From Pseudideonella sakaiensis (GTDB lineage Bacteria; Pseudomonadota; Gammaproteobacteria; Burkholderiales; Burkholderiaceae_C): 64,000 nucleotides of DNA. The translations under genes were made by a program, and so were the position numbers. Of the stretch, positions 27,553 to 36,446 are shown one piece after another (positions within the stretch are counted from its first letter, which is position 1; the number at the start of each line of letters is the position of its first letter). Under the pieces are notes generated by a model. It made no database searches. It was not told where the DNA came from and saw nothing but the letters and a program-made list of their open reading frames with translations. The stretch lies in assembly GCF_001293525.1 (NCBI RefSeq), contig NZ_BBYR01000026.1, forward strand, positions 30,071-94,070, read 5' to 3'.

Positions 27553-29505
27553 TCAGCCCGTCGCCCACAGCGTCACCCGGTAGGTGACGAACGCCGCCGC
27601 ATAGGCGAGCGCGAACAGGTAGGCCGCGGCCAGCGCGGCCCAGCGCAGGCCGGCCTCGCGGCGCAGCGTGGCCAGGGTCGCCAGGCACATCGGCGCGAAG
27701 ACGTACCAGGCCAGCAGCGAGAAGGCCGTGGCCAGGCTCCAGCCATGGGCGATCAGCGGCGCCAGCGCCTGGGCCGTGTCGTCGCCGGTGGCCGACAGCG
27801 CATAGACGGTGCCGAGCGCGCTGACGGCGACCTCGCGCGCTGCCAGGCCCGGCACCAGCGCGATGCTGATCTGCCAGTTGAAGCCGATCGGCTCGAACAC
27901 CACGGCCAGCGCGCGCCCGAGCAGGCCGGCCAGGCTGTACTGGATCGCCGGCCCCGTGGCGTCCGGCGGGGGCGACGGCACGCTGGCGAGGAACCACAGC
28001 ACGATGGTGAGCGCCAGGATGATGCCGCCCACGCGGCGCAGGAAGATCTGCGCGCGCTGCCACAGCCCGATCGCGAGGTTGCGCAGCGTCGGCCAGTGGT
28101 AGCGCGGCAGCTCCATCATCAGCGAGCGGGTCTGGCCGCCGGCGCTCAGGCGCTTGGCGACCCAGGCCACGCCCAGCGCACCGACTATCCCCGCGAGGTA
28201 GAGGCCGAACAGCACCAGCCCCTGCAGTTCGAGCCCGCCGAGGACCTCGTGCTGCGGCACGAAGGCACCGATCAGCAGCGCGTACACCGGCAGCCGCGCC
28301 GAGCAGGTCATCAGCGGCGCGATCATCACCGTGACGAGGCGGTCGCGCGGGTTCGACACCGTTCGCGCCGCGAGGATGCCGGGGATCGCGCAGGCGAAGC
28401 TGGACAGCAGCGGGATGAAGGAGCGCCCGGACAGCCCCACGCCGCCCATCAGCCGGTCCAGCAGGAAGGCCGCGCGCGGCAGGTAGCCCGACTCCTCGAG
28501 CACCAGGATGAAGAAGAACAGGATCAGGATCTGCGGCAGGAAGACCAGCACGCCGCCGACGCCGGCGATCACGCCGTCGACCAGCAGGCTGCGCAGTGGC
28601 CCCTCGGCCAGCGCCTGGCCGAGCCGGTCGCCGCACCACGCGGTGGCCGCCTCGATCCAGCCCTTGGGCGTCTCCGCCCATGCGAACACGGCCTGGAACA
28701 CGAGGAAGAGCAGCACGCCGAGCAGCAGCGGCCCGGCCACGGGATGCAGCACCACGCGATCGATGCGGTCGCTGGTGGTGTGCGGCACCGCGTCGGCGAG
28801 GCCGAGGCGCTCGAGGATGCCGCGCACCGCCGCGTGGTCGCCGCGGGCGTCGTGCGCCGGCGCCGGCGCCACGGCGGTGGTCGCGCCGCGGTCCGCGCCG
28901 GCGCTCGCAGCCGGCGCCGCTGCGGCGCCGGGCGGCAGTGCGCCGGCCTGCCAGACCGCCGGGTCGTCCAGCAGCGCGCGCAGGGCCTGGGCGCCATCGC
29001 CGTGCACCGCGACCGTGGGCACCACCGGCACGCCCAGTTCGCGCCCGAGCGCGGCCGCGTCGATGCGCAGGCCCTGGCGCTCCGCCAGGTCGACCATGTT
29101 CAGCGCCACCACGCAGGGCAGGCCGGTGCGGCGCACCGCGAGCACCAGCCGCAGGTTGCGCCGCAGGTTGGTGGCGTCGACCACGCACACCACCAGGTCG
29201 GGCCGCTTCTCGCCCACGGCCTGGCCGTTGAGCACGCGCACGGTGACGGCCTCGTCCGGCGAGCGGGGGTTGAGGCTGTAGACGCCGGGCAGGTCGAGCA
29301 GGCGCAGCACGCGGCCGGCGGCACTGGTGAGCCGGCCCTCCTTGCGCTCGATCGTCACGCCGGCGTAGTTGGCGACCTTCTGGTGGCTGCCGGTCAGGCG
29401 GTTGAAGAGCGCGGTCTTGCCGCAGTTGGGGTTGCCGACCAGGGCCAGCAGGCGCCCCGGCGGGTGCAGGTGGACGACGGCCTCATGCATGGCCAGGGGC
29501 CGCAT
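27553..29505 (-). CDS. feoB: Ferrous iron transporter FeoB
   Basis: Inner-membrane Fe(II) transporter with an N-terminal G domain. 650 residues, shorter than E. coli (773). G1 GNPNCGKTALFNRLTG, G3 DLPGVYSL and G4 NMVD are present, followed by an Ala-rich spacer and the Gate/transmembrane core (FLPQILILFFFILVLEESGY; CSARLPVYALLIGAF). The feoA stop lies inside the first codons. Start may be ATG 29505 or ATG 29490; both leave the G domain complete. No feoC was found. Confidence 0.95.
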   Translation of the reverse strand: MRPLAMHEAVVHLHPPGRLLALVGNPNCGKTALFNRLTGSHQKVANYAGVTIERKEGRLTSAAGRVLRLLDLPGVYSLNPRSPDEAVTVRVLNGQAVGEKRPDLVVCVVDATNLRRNLRLVLAVRRTGLPCVVALNMVDLAERQGLRIDAAALGRELGVPVVPTVAVHGDGAQALRALLDDPAVWQAGALPPGAAAAPAASAGADRGATTAVAPAPAHDARGDHAAVRGILERLGLADAVPHTTSDRIDRVVLHPVAGPLLLGVLLFLVFQAVFAWAETPKGWIEAATAWCGDRLGQALAEGPLRSLLVDGVIAGVGGVLVFLPQILILFFFILVLEESGYLPRAAFLLDRLMGGVGLSGRSFIPLLSSFACAIPGILAARTVSNPRDRLVTVMIAPLMTCSARLPVYALLIGAFVPQHEVLGGLELQGLVLFGLYLAGIVGALGVAWVAKRLSAGGQTRSLMMELPRYHWPTLRNLAIGLWQRAQIFLRRVGGIILALTIVLWFLASVPSPPPDATGPAIQYSLAGLLGRALAVVFEPIGFNWQISIALVPGLAAREVAVSALGTVYALSATGDDTAQALAPLIAHGWSLATAFSLLAWYVFAPMCLATLATLRREAGLRWAALAAAYLFALAYAAAFVTYRVTLWATG

Positions 29506-29818
29506 CGGCCGTGCCGCCGGCCTCCTCCACGGCGATGCAGGCGGCCTCGGCCCGGCGCAGGGCGAAGGTCGAGTCGCCGATGCGCACCACCAGCGGGTCG
29601 TGGCCGGGCAGGCCGTGCGCCAGCACGCAGACCGTCTCGCCCGGCAGGAAGCCGATCTCCTCCAGCCGGGCCGGCCACTCGGGGGCGCCGCGTGGCGCCC
29701 GGATCCGGTGCACGAGCGCAGGCCGGTGCAGCGGCAGGCGGTCCAGCGTGGGGTTCGTCCCGGCCGGTGCCGGGTCCGGGGCCGCCGCCCCGGCGGAAGT
29801 CGCCGCGTGCCTGTCCAT
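29483..29818 (-). CDS. feoA: FeoA-domain protein
   Basis: Small SH3-like partner of FeoB. I start it at ATG 29818 (111 residues); an upstream TTG at 29866 lies inside the probable Fur box, so it is unlikely. The core is ARLEEIGFLPGETVCVLAHG and DPLVVRIGDSTFALRRAEA, typical of FeoA. About 35 extra N-terminal residues, rich in Ala/Pro, precede the usual ~75-residue domain. The 3' end overlaps feoB, so the two are co-translated. Confidence 0.88.
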   Translation of the reverse strand: MDRHAATSAGAAAPDPAPAGTNPTLDRLPLHRPALVHRIRAPRGAPEWPARLEEIGFLPGETVCVLAHGLPGHDPLVVRIGDSTFALRRAEAACIAVEEAGGTADAAPGHA

Positions 29819-29864
29819 CGCGAGGATCGGCGCCGCCGCGCAGGGCGGCGGGCCGGATGCAGTC

Positions 29865-29883
29865 AAGAATCGTTTGCATTATC
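29865..29883 (-). promoter_or_regulatory. Probable Fur box of feoAB
   Basis: Minus-strand GATAATGCAAACGATTCTT matches 13 of 19 bases of the Fur consensus (GATAAT repeats), including an exact first GATAATG. It lies 47-65 bases before the feoA ATG, and its GATAAT could itself serve as the -10. Repression by Fur-Fe(II) is expected. Confidence 0.6.
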
Positions 29884-29966
29884 CGCCGAATCGCGCGGGG
29901 CCGGCGGCGGCCGTCTCCGGGGCGATCCCGTGGTCACCGCACCGGCGCGTCGCTACAGTCGCGCCC

Positions 29967-30329
29967 ATGGTTGGGAACCTGCTCCTGCTCGCCGCGGCGG
30001 CGCTGGCCTTCGTCGTCTGGGTCGTGGGCTCGGTCTATTTCGGTCGCGAGGGCCGGCGCGAGCGCGAGGATGCCCGGCGCACGCGCGAGGCGATGGAGGT
30101 GGCCGAGCAGGCCTGGCGCAACCGCCTGCGGCAGGCGCCGTCGGACGCTGCGGCGCCGGCGCGGCCCGCTGCAGCCACCCGCCCGGCGCCGGCCCCGCCG
30201 ACCGCTCCGCGTGCGTCGCGCCCGCCGGCCGGGGGTCGGCTGCCCATCCTGACCGACGTGATCGTGCTGCCGCCCCGACCGGCGGCGCGCGACGCCGGCC
30301 CGGCCGGCCGGCAGCACGAGCTCTTCTAG
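29967..30329 (+). CDS. Small single-pass membrane protein of unknown function
   Basis: 120 residues, not recognised. One N-terminal hydrophobic helix (NLLLLAAAALAFVVWVVGSV), then a charged helix (FGREGRREREDARRTREAME) and an Ala/Pro-rich tail ending GRQHELF. Likely a membrane anchor with a cytoplasmic coiled segment. Divergent from feoAB and convergent with the TonB-dependent receptor. Codon use is normal for the region, which supports it as a real gene. Confidence 0.6.
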   Translation: MVGNLLLLAAAALAFVVWVVGSVYFGREGRREREDARRTREAMEVAEQAWRNRLRQAPSDAAAPARPAAATRPAPAPPTAPRASRPPAGGRLPILTDVIVLPPRPAARDAGPAGRQHELF

Positions 30330-30352
30330 CGGGCACGGCGGCCCGCGGCGGC

Positions 30353-32635
30353 TCAGAGCGACGCTTCCACCGACAGCCGCCAGGTCCGCGGCGCCATCGG
30401 GAACAGGTAGGCGTGGCCGAACTGGTAGGGCGATTCGCGCCACGCGCGCCGGTCGAACGCGTTGTCCACGCCGGCCCGCCAGGTCAGGCGGGTGTCGCCC
30501 TGGCGCTGCACCCAGCGCAGGCCGAGGTCGGCGCGGGCCCAGCCCGGGATCGACACGCTGTTGTCGGGCAGCACCATGCGCCGGCTTTCGGCCACCCCGT
30601 CGAGCTGCAGGCTCAGCCCCGGCACCGCGGCGACGGCATAGGCCACGCTGGCATTCAGGGAACGCGCGGGCACGTTGGTCGGCTGCAGGCCGTTCAGTGC
30701 GGCGATCGCGCTGCCCTTGCGGCGGGCGCGCAGCCACTGGACGCCGCCATTCAGGCTCCAGGGGCCGCCGCGCCAGCCCAGGCGCGCCTCCAGCCCGCGG
30801 TGCACCGCGTCACCGTCCGCCTGGCGCGTGCAGGTGCCGCCCGGCTGGTCGCTGCCGCAGTCGCTGCCGAGGTCCGAGAAGGCGGGCCGGCGCAGCTCGA
30901 AGGCGGTCAGCTCCCAGCTGGTGTCGCTGCCGTTCGACACACCGCCCTTCAGCCCCAGCTCGAGCTGGCGGCTCTTCAGCGCCGGCAGCGCCTGGCCGCG
31001 GTTGGTGTAGCGCGCGCGGTTCGGCGCGACCTCGCTCTCGACGCCGCGGCCCCAGCTGGCGTAGGCGAGGGTCTGCTCGCCGAGCTCCTGGCTCAGCGCC
31101 AGCCAGGGGGTGGTGACGCGCTGCGTGTAGTCGGTCGGGCGCGAGCCGTCGGTGCGCACGCTGGCCCGCTGCAGCCGGGTGTGGCGCACGCCGAGCCACG
31201 CGGTGGTGCCGGGGCGCAGGCGCAGCGCGTCGCGTGCGAAGAGCTCGGTCGAGCGCTCGTCGCGGTCGGTGTTCACGTCGGTCAGCGTCGGGTCCGCGGG
31301 CGTCACGGCGGTGCCGTCGACATTCCCCTGGCCGACGTAGTTGTAGGCCTGGTCCTGGAAGCGGTTGCGCACGCGGCTGTGCAGCACGCCCACGCTCAGC
31401 GCGTGCTGCCAGTCGCCGGTGCGCAGCCGGCCGTGCAGCGCGGCCTCGGCGGCGTCGGTGCGGCGCCGCTCGTTGTCGCTGCGGAAGTCGTAGAGGTCGT
31501 AACGGCCGTCGGGGCAGAAGCGGTCGGCGTAGTAGACGTCGGTGGCGGCGTCGTAGCAGCCATAGGCATAGGCCAGCCGGTCCTGCGAGCGCAGCTGCTG
31601 GGTGGCGACGTGGCCGGTGGCGCGCCAGTCCGCGCCCAGCGGCTGGGTGAGGCGCAGCGAGGCGGTGTTCCCCTCCATCACGACGGGCAGCGACCAGGGC
31701 TGGTTGTTCAGGCTCAGGCGCGGGTCCGGCACGGCGGGCACGCGGTCGCCGAGCAGGCTGAAGCCGGGCACGCTGGGCTGGCTGCGCCGGCTGTGCTCCA
31801 CCTCCGCCTCCAGCAGCGCGCCGCTGGGCAGCCGCCAGTCGGCGGCGAGCGCCAGCAGCTGCCGCTCGCCGTCCGCGTTGCGCACGATCGGGGCCAGCCG
31901 CTCGGCCGCCACGTTCAGGCGCAGGCCGAAGGCCTGGTCGCTGCCGAAGCGGCGGCTCAGGTCGAGTGCGCCCAGCACCGAGCCGCGTTCGCGCCAGGCC
32001 AGCGTGGCCTGGGTCAGCGGCGTCGCGAGCGGCCGCTTGACGACCAGGTTCACCAGGCCGCCCGGCGCACTCGTGCCGGCCTGCAGGCCGCTGGTGCCCT
32101 TGAGCACCTCGACGCGCTCCTTGTTGTCCAGGGGGATCGCGGTCTCGGCATTGATCGGCAGGCCGTCGCGGCGGTAGTTGAAGCGGTTGTCGATCACGAA
32201 GCCGCGCACCGTCAGGTAGTCCCAGTAGCCCTCGGTGTTGTAGGCGTCGCTGACGCCGGGGTCGGCGCGCACCAGGTCGGCCAGGCGCACCGCGCCGCGG
32301 TCGCGCAGCGCCTCGGCGGTGAACACGCTGGCCTGGAAGGGCGCCTTGCGCAGCGGCACCTCGCCCCAGCCGGCGACCGTCGGCACCGGCTCGACGCGGC
32401 CGGTGACGGTGACGGTGCCGAGCTCGGTGGCGGGCGCCGCGGCGCTGGCCGCGGCCGCCGAGGAGGCCGCGGACGCAGCGGGTGAAGGGCGCAGGGCCGC
32501 CGCGGGCGCTGCGGCGCTGCCCGTGGGCGCGTCCTGCGCGGCCGCGGCCGTGCAGCAGGCGAGCCACGCGGCGGTGGCGAGGCGGGAGAACGGGGAGGGC
32601 GCCGAGCGGGCGGCGCGGAGGAACGGGCGTGCCAT
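30353..32635 (-). CDS. TonB-dependent outer-membrane receptor, TPP-riboswitch controlled
   Basis: 760 residues. Signal peptide, Ala/Ser linker, then the plug domain (GTVTVTGRVEPVPTVAGWGE; YLTVRGFVIDNRFNYRRDG; VEVLKGTSGLQAGTSAPGG) and a long beta-barrel ending in an aromatic C-terminal strand (TWRLSVEASL). By sequence it looks like the siderophore-receptor group (plug phrases of the FhuA/FoxA type), but the leader carries a TPP riboswitch and no Fur box. Thiamine, its phosphates or a pyrimidine/thiazole precursor is therefore the likelier cargo. ATG at 32635 sits 77 nt after the aptamer. Confidence 0.93.
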   Translation of the reverse strand: MARPFLRAARSAPSPFSRLATAAWLACCTAAAAQDAPTGSAAAPAAALRPSPAASAASSAAAASAAAPATELGTVTVTGRVEPVPTVAGWGEVPLRKAPFQASVFTAEALRDRGAVRLADLVRADPGVSDAYNTEGYWDYLTVRGFVIDNRFNYRRDGLPINAETAIPLDNKERVEVLKGTSGLQAGTSAPGGLVNLVVKRPLATPLTQATLAWRERGSVLGALDLSRRFGSDQAFGLRLNVAAERLAPIVRNADGERQLLALAADWRLPSGALLEAEVEHSRRSQPSVPGFSLLGDRVPAVPDPRLSLNNQPWSLPVVMEGNTASLRLTQPLGADWRATGHVATQQLRSQDRLAYAYGCYDAATDVYYADRFCPDGRYDLYDFRSDNERRRTDAAEAALHGRLRTGDWQHALSVGVLHSRVRNRFQDQAYNYVGQGNVDGTAVTPADPTLTDVNTDRDERSTELFARDALRLRPGTTAWLGVRHTRLQRASVRTDGSRPTDYTQRVTTPWLALSQELGEQTLAYASWGRGVESEVAPNRARYTNRGQALPALKSRQLELGLKGGVSNGSDTSWELTAFELRRPAFSDLGSDCGSDQPGGTCTRQADGDAVHRGLEARLGWRGGPWSLNGGVQWLRARRKGSAIAALNGLQPTNVPARSLNASVAYAVAAVPGLSLQLDGVAESRRMVLPDNSVSIPGWARADLGLRWVQRQGDTRLTWRAGVDNAFDRRAWRESPYQFGHAYLFPMAPRTWRLSVEASL

Positions 32636-32707
32636 CGTGTGGTCCAGGAGCGATGGCAGGTCGGCAGGCCTGCGCACGCCCCGGGGCGGACCACGGTCGC
32701 GGCGTCA

Positions 32708-32800
32708 ACCAAGCTTCCCTGCGCGAGGATTACCTCAATCAGGTTCAAAGGGACTGTCTCAGTCGGGCCCGCGGACGGACCCAACACCCCCAGCGAATGC
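32708..32800 (-). promoter_or_regulatory. TPP (THI-box) riboswitch
   Basis: Minus strand. All aptamer cores appear in order: 5' GCTGGGGGTG (from 32793), CTGAGA (32761-32756), GAACCTGAT (ending 32737), GGTAAT (32733-32728) and GCAGGGAAGC (to ~32712). The 5' GCT pairs with the 3' AGC as P1. It ends ~77 nt before the receptor ATG. No clear terminator hairpin with T run was seen downstream, so control of translation start is more likely. Confidence 0.92.
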
Positions 32801-32827
32801 CGCACGACGAACGTGCGACAGGTGCGA

Positions 32828-33904
32828 TTATGGTGCAGCCGGCGCGGCGCGGCCCAGCAGGCGCTGCAGGCGCGGGCTGGTGGTCGTGTACTGCAGGTGC
32901 TGCGGCCGCTGCGGATGCAGGCGCGCCGCCACCGCGAAGGCCGCCAGCGTGGCCTCGTGGAAGCCGCAGAGGATGAGCTTCTTCTTGCCCGGGTAGGTGT
33001 TGACGTCGCCGACGGCGTGGATGCCGGGCTGCGAGGTCTCGAAGCCCGCCGGCTCGACGACCAGCTGCTTGCGTTCCAGCGCCAGGCCCCAGTCGGCGAT
33101 GGCACCCAGCCGCGGGCTCAGGCCGAGGCGCACCAGCACCTGGTCGACCGCCAGCGGCGAGGTGCTGGTGTCGCCGTGCACGAGCACCAGCTGCTCGAGC
33201 CGCCCCGCCGCCTCGTGGAAACCGACCGGCTGGCCGGCGATGAACTGCAGGCGCCCGTCGGTGCGCCGGCGCGCCACCTCGGCCAGCGACTGCGCGTCGG
33301 CCTTCAGCGCGTCGCGGCGGTGCAGCAGCGTGACGCTCGCGGGTGCGCCCGGCGCGCCCGGCGTGGCGCTGAGCCGCAGCGCGGTGTCGATCGCCGGTTC
33401 CTCGCCGCCGACGACCAGCACGGCACGGCCGGCCAGCGCCTCGTCCGGCGGCAGCGCGTGGTGCAGCTGCCGGCCCTCGTGGGCCTCGACCCCGTCGAGC
33501 TTCAGGCGGCGCGGCTCGAAGGCGCCGACGCCGCCGGCAATCACGACGCAGCCGGCCAGCCAGCGCCGCCCGGCGCTGCTCGCGACCTCGAAGCGCCCGT
33601 CGGCGCGCGGCTGCAGCCGCGTGACCACCTGGCCGAGGTGCAGCCCCGGCCGCATCGGCGCCATCTGCTCGCGCAGCCGCTCGACCAGTTCCGCACCGGT
33701 GCAGGCGGGCAGGCCGGGGATGTCGTAGATCGGCTTGTCCGGGTAGAGCTCGGCGCACTGGCCGCCCAGGTGGGGCAGCGCATCGACCAGCTCGGCGTGG
33801 ATCTCCTGCAGCCCGAGCTGGAAGACCTGGAACATCCCGACCGGCCCGGCGCCGACGACCAGCGCCTCGGTCTCGATCGGCGCGGCCCCGTCGTCGAGGC
33901 TCAC
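32828..33904 (-). CDS. Ferredoxin-NADP+ reductase, thioredoxin-reductase-like type
   Basis: Flavoenzyme moving electrons between NADPH and ferredoxin. 358 residues. FAD motif VVGAGPVGMFQVFQLG, the type-specific stretch GGQCAELYPDKPIYDIPG, an NADPH-domain motif VLVVGGEEPAIDTALRL, and the C-terminal HAVGDVNTYPGKKKLILCGF. It lacks the CxxC of thioredoxin reductases, as YumC-like reductases do. GTG start at 33904, 7 bases after the fdxA stop, so the two form a pair. Same strand as the sulfate-assimilation run. Confidence 0.9.
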   Translation of the reverse strand: MSLDDGAAPIETEALVVGAGPVGMFQVFQLGLQEIHAELVDALPHLGGQCAELYPDKPIYDIPGLPACTGAELVERLREQMAPMRPGLHLGQVVTRLQPRADGRFEVASSAGRRWLAGCVVIAGGVGAFEPRRLKLDGVEAHEGRQLHHALPPDEALAGRAVLVVGGEEPAIDTALRLSATPGAPGAPASVTLLHRRDALKADAQSLAEVARRRTDGRLQFIAGQPVGFHEAAGRLEQLVLVHGDTSTSPLAVDQVLVRLGLSPRLGAIADWGLALERKQLVVEPAGFETSQPGIHAVGDVNTYPGKKKLILCGFHEATLAAFAVAARLHPQRPQHLQYTTTSPRLQRLLGRAAPAAP

Positions 33905-33911
33905 GGGGCCC

Positions 33912-34235
33912 TCAGCGCTGCAGTTCGGGGAGCTTGCCGGTGCGGTCCTTCCAGTCGTCCGCGTCCGGCAGCGGCGCCTTGCGCTTGGTGATGCTGGGCC
34001 AGCCGCGCGACAGCTCGGCATTCAGCGCGATCATGTGCTGCTGGTCGCCGGGCACGTCCTCCTCGGGCACGATCGCGTTGACCGGGCACTCGGGGATGCA
34101 GACCGCACAGTCGATGCACTCGTCCGGATCGATCGACAGGAAGTTCGGGCCCTCGCGGAAGCAGTCCACCGGGCACACGTCGACGCAGTCGGTGTACTTG
34201 CAACGGATGCACGCTTCGGTGACGACGTGGGTCAT
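33912..34235 (-). CDS. fdxA: Seven-iron ferredoxin FdxA
   Basis: 107 residues. The [3Fe-4S]/[4Fe-4S] pattern is in [17 protein letters not shown] followed by [18 protein letters not shown], the standard FdxA layout, with the usual C-terminal extension ([17 protein letters not shown]). Start at [12 protein letters not shown]; eight in-frame codons upstream lack support. It lies 48 bases after cobA and 7 before the ferredoxin reductase gene. A role as electron carrier to sulfite reductase is suggested by position only. Confidence 0.95.
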   Translation of the reverse strand: MTHVVTEACIRCKYTDCVDVCPVDCFREGPNFLSIDPDECIDCAVCIPECPVNAIVPEEDVPGDQQHMIALNAELSRGWPSITKRKAPLPDADDWKDRTGKLPELQR

Positions 34236-34283
34236 GGGGGAACTCGACGAGGGCGGCACCGAATCGGTGCGAAACGCCGGATT

Positions 34284-35120
34284 TTAAGGGTTTCGGGCGC
34301 GCGGGGCGGGCGGCGTGCGGGCGGCCCCGGACGGCGTCGGGACGGCCGCGATGGCGGCCGCGTCGTCGTGGCCGGCCGCGGCCTGCACCGGGCGGGCACC
34401 GGCACCGACCGTGACCACGGTGGGCCGGCCCGCGTGCAGCAGCGCGGCACCGGCCAGGGTCTCGACGCGGTGGTCGCTGTGGATCTGGTCGGGCCAGCCG
34501 GCGCGCGACACCACGCTGACCGGCGTGTCGGCCGGCCAGCCCGCCTGCGCGAGCTGGCGCCCGAGCGCGGCGAGCTGCTTGCCGGCCATGTAGATGACCT
34601 CGGTGTCGGCGGTGCGGGTGGCGCGCAGCGGCCCCGCGGCGTGGGTGGCGGGGGCACCGGCCGCGGGCCGCGGGCCGGCCACCGCCGTCATCGCGGTGCT
34701 CAGGCTGACGCTGCGGCCGCTGCCGCGCCGCGTCAGCGGCCGCCGCGTCGCCGCCGCGGCCGCGATCGCCGCCGTCACGCCCGGCACCACCTCGCAGTCG
34801 ATGCCGGCCGCCAGCAGGGCCTCCAGCTCTTCTTCGAGCCGGCCGAAGACGCTCGGGTCGCCGCCCTTCAGCCGCACCACGCGGCGGTCCGCGCGGCCGT
34901 GGCGCACCAGCAGCGCATTGATGCTGGTCTGCGCGACGCTGTCGCAGAAGCCGCGCTTGCCGACGTCGATCCAGCGCGCCTGCGGCGCCAGCTCGCGCAG
35001 CGCCGGGTCGGTCAGCGCGTCGTGCAGCACCACCTCGGCCTGCGCCAGCAGGCGCGCGCCGCGCACGGTGATCAGGTCGGCGGCGCCGGGGCCGGCGCCG
35101 ATGAATGCCACGAAACCCAT
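34284..35120 (-). CDS. cobA: Uroporphyrinogen-III C-methyltransferase
   Basis: Makes precorrin-2, the precursor of siroheme needed by the sulfite reductase encoded in the same run. 278 residues. SAM-dependent tetrapyrrole methylase motifs: FIGAGPGAADLITVRGARLL, VVRLKGGDPSVFGR and VVPGVTAAIAAAAA. A Gly/Ala-rich insert and a C-terminal Ala/Pro extension enlarge it slightly. There is no fused CysG dehydrogenase/ferrochelatase domain, so those steps must be encoded elsewhere. Confidence 0.93.
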   Translation of the reverse strand: MGFVAFIGAGPGAADLITVRGARLLAQAEVVLHDALTDPALRELAPQARWIDVGKRGFCDSVAQTSINALLVRHGRADRRVVRLKGGDPSVFGRLEEELEALLAAGIDCEVVPGVTAAIAAAAATRRPLTRRGSGRSVSLSTAMTAVAGPRPAAGAPATHAAGPLRATRTADTEVIYMAGKQLAALGRQLAQAGWPADTPVSVVSRAGWPDQIHSDHRVETLAGAALLHAGRPTVVTVGAGARPVQAAAGHDDAAAIAAVPTPSGAARTPPAPRARNP

Positions 35121-35130
35121 CGCGATGCCT

Positions 35131-36441
35131 TCAGTCGGCCGACGCGACCAGCAGCGCGCCGCTGGTGCGGTTGCTGACCGGGTCGACCATGATCAGGGCG
35201 CCGCCGACGCGGTTGTCGGCATAGGCCTCGACCGGCAGCGGCTGCTGCGCCTCGACCACCACGCGCCCGATCTCGTTGACGGCCAGGGCCTGGGCGTCGG
35301 TCGGCTGCAGCGTGTGGATGTCGAGCCGGTGGTCGATCTGCACGATGCGTGCCTGCACCCAGCGGTGGCCATGGCGCAGCCAGTAGCGCCGACCCGGCTG
35401 GGCCGGCTCGGTGTCGAGCCAGGCCAGCGTCGCGCTGAAGCGCGAGCTGGTGCGCGCGCTGTCCGGCGTCGCGATCCAGTCGCCGCGCGAGACGTCGACC
35501 TGCCGGTCCAGCACCAGCCCGGCCGACTGGCCGGCCTCGACCACGTCCACCGTCTCGCCGGCACGGCGCAGCTCGGCCACCCGGGCCCGCTCGCCGCCGG
35601 GCAGCACCTGCACCTCGTCGCCGGCACGCACCTGGCCGTGGGCGATGCGGCCCCAGAGCACGCGCGGCTGGTGGCCGGTGCCGTCGCCGTCGCGGGCGAC
35701 GTACTGCACCGGCAGCAGCAGCGCGCCGTCGCTGCGCTCGCGCGCGGCCGGCAGGCGCTCCAGCAGCTCGAGCAGCGCAGGGCCGTCGTACCAGTCGGCG
35801 TCGAGCCGGCGCGTGACGTTGTCGCCGCGCAGCGCCGACACCGGCACGATGCCCGCCACCGCGATGCCCGCCTGGCGCGCGAAGGCCTGCAGCGCGTCGC
35901 GCGCGGCCGCGAAGGCCGCGCCCGGGTCCGCCACCGCGTCCAGCTTGTTGACCGCGAAGACGATGCTCGGCACGCGCAGCAGCTGCGCCAGCAGCGCGTG
36001 CCGGCGCGTCTGCGGCAGCAGCGCGACCGGCTGCTGCGCCGTGTCCAGCTTGGTGATGTCGACCAGCACCACCGCGGCATCGCTGCCCGCGGCCGCGGTG
36101 ACCATGTTGCGGGTGTACTGCTCGTGGCCCGGCGCGTCGGCGATGATGAACTTGCGGCGGCGCGTCGCGAAGTAGCGGTAGGCCACGTCGATCGTGATGC
36201 CCTGCTCGCGCTCGGCTTCCAGGCCGTCGGTCAGCAGGCTGAGGTCGATCGGGGCGCCGGCCGCCTTCTTCTCGAGCGCGTCGAGCTGGTCCGCGAGGAT
36301 GGCGCGGGCGTCGTAGAGCAGGCGGCCGATCAGCGTGCTCTTGCCGTCGTCGACGCTGCCGGCGGTCAGGAAGCGCAGCGCGCGGTGGTCGGTGTCCATG
36401 TCGGCGAGGGCCTGCCACTCGGGGGTCGTGAATGCGGTCAT
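35131..36441 (-). CDS. cysN: Sulfate adenylyltransferase subunit 1 (GTPase)
   Basis: GTPase subunit of ATP sulfurylase, with CysD. 436 residues (E. coli 475). EF-Tu-like G domain: GSVDDGKSTLIGRLLYD, DAPGHEQYTRNMVTAA, NKLD; then beta-barrel domains. No APS-kinase (CysC) domain is fused at the end, consistent with direct APS reduction. The gap to cysD is 5 bases. Confidence 0.96.
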   Translation of the reverse strand: MTAFTTPEWQALADMDTDHRALRFLTAGSVDDGKSTLIGRLLYDARAILADQLDALEKKAAGAPIDLSLLTDGLEAEREQGITIDVAYRYFATRRRKFIIADAPGHEQYTRNMVTAAAGSDAAVVLVDITKLDTAQQPVALLPQTRRHALLAQLLRVPSIVFAVNKLDAVADPGAAFAAARDALQAFARQAGIAVAGIVPVSALRGDNVTRRLDADWYDGPALLELLERLPAARERSDGALLLPVQYVARDGDGTGHQPRVLWGRIAHGQVRAGDEVQVLPGGERARVAELRRAGETVDVVEAGQSAGLVLDRQVDVSRGDWIATPDSARTSSRFSATLAWLDTEPAQPGRRYWLRHGHRWVQARIVQIDHRLDIHTLQPTDAQALAVNEIGRVVVEAQQPLPVEAYADNRVGGALIMVDPVSNRTSGALLVASAD

Positions 36442-36446
36442 GGCGG

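Noticed and set aside
27745..30252. 835-codon plus-strand open frame opposite feoB
   Set aside because: Antisense shadow of feoAB; composition is low-complexity His/Arg/Gln and it crosses a real promoter region.
29369..32485. Very long plus-strand frame opposite the TonB receptor
   Set aside because: Joins unrelated antisense segments; no domain; the receptor on the other strand is well supported.
32708..32800. Cobalamin riboswitch as the leader of the TonB receptor
   Set aside because: The conserved blocks are those of the TPP aptamer, not the B12 box.
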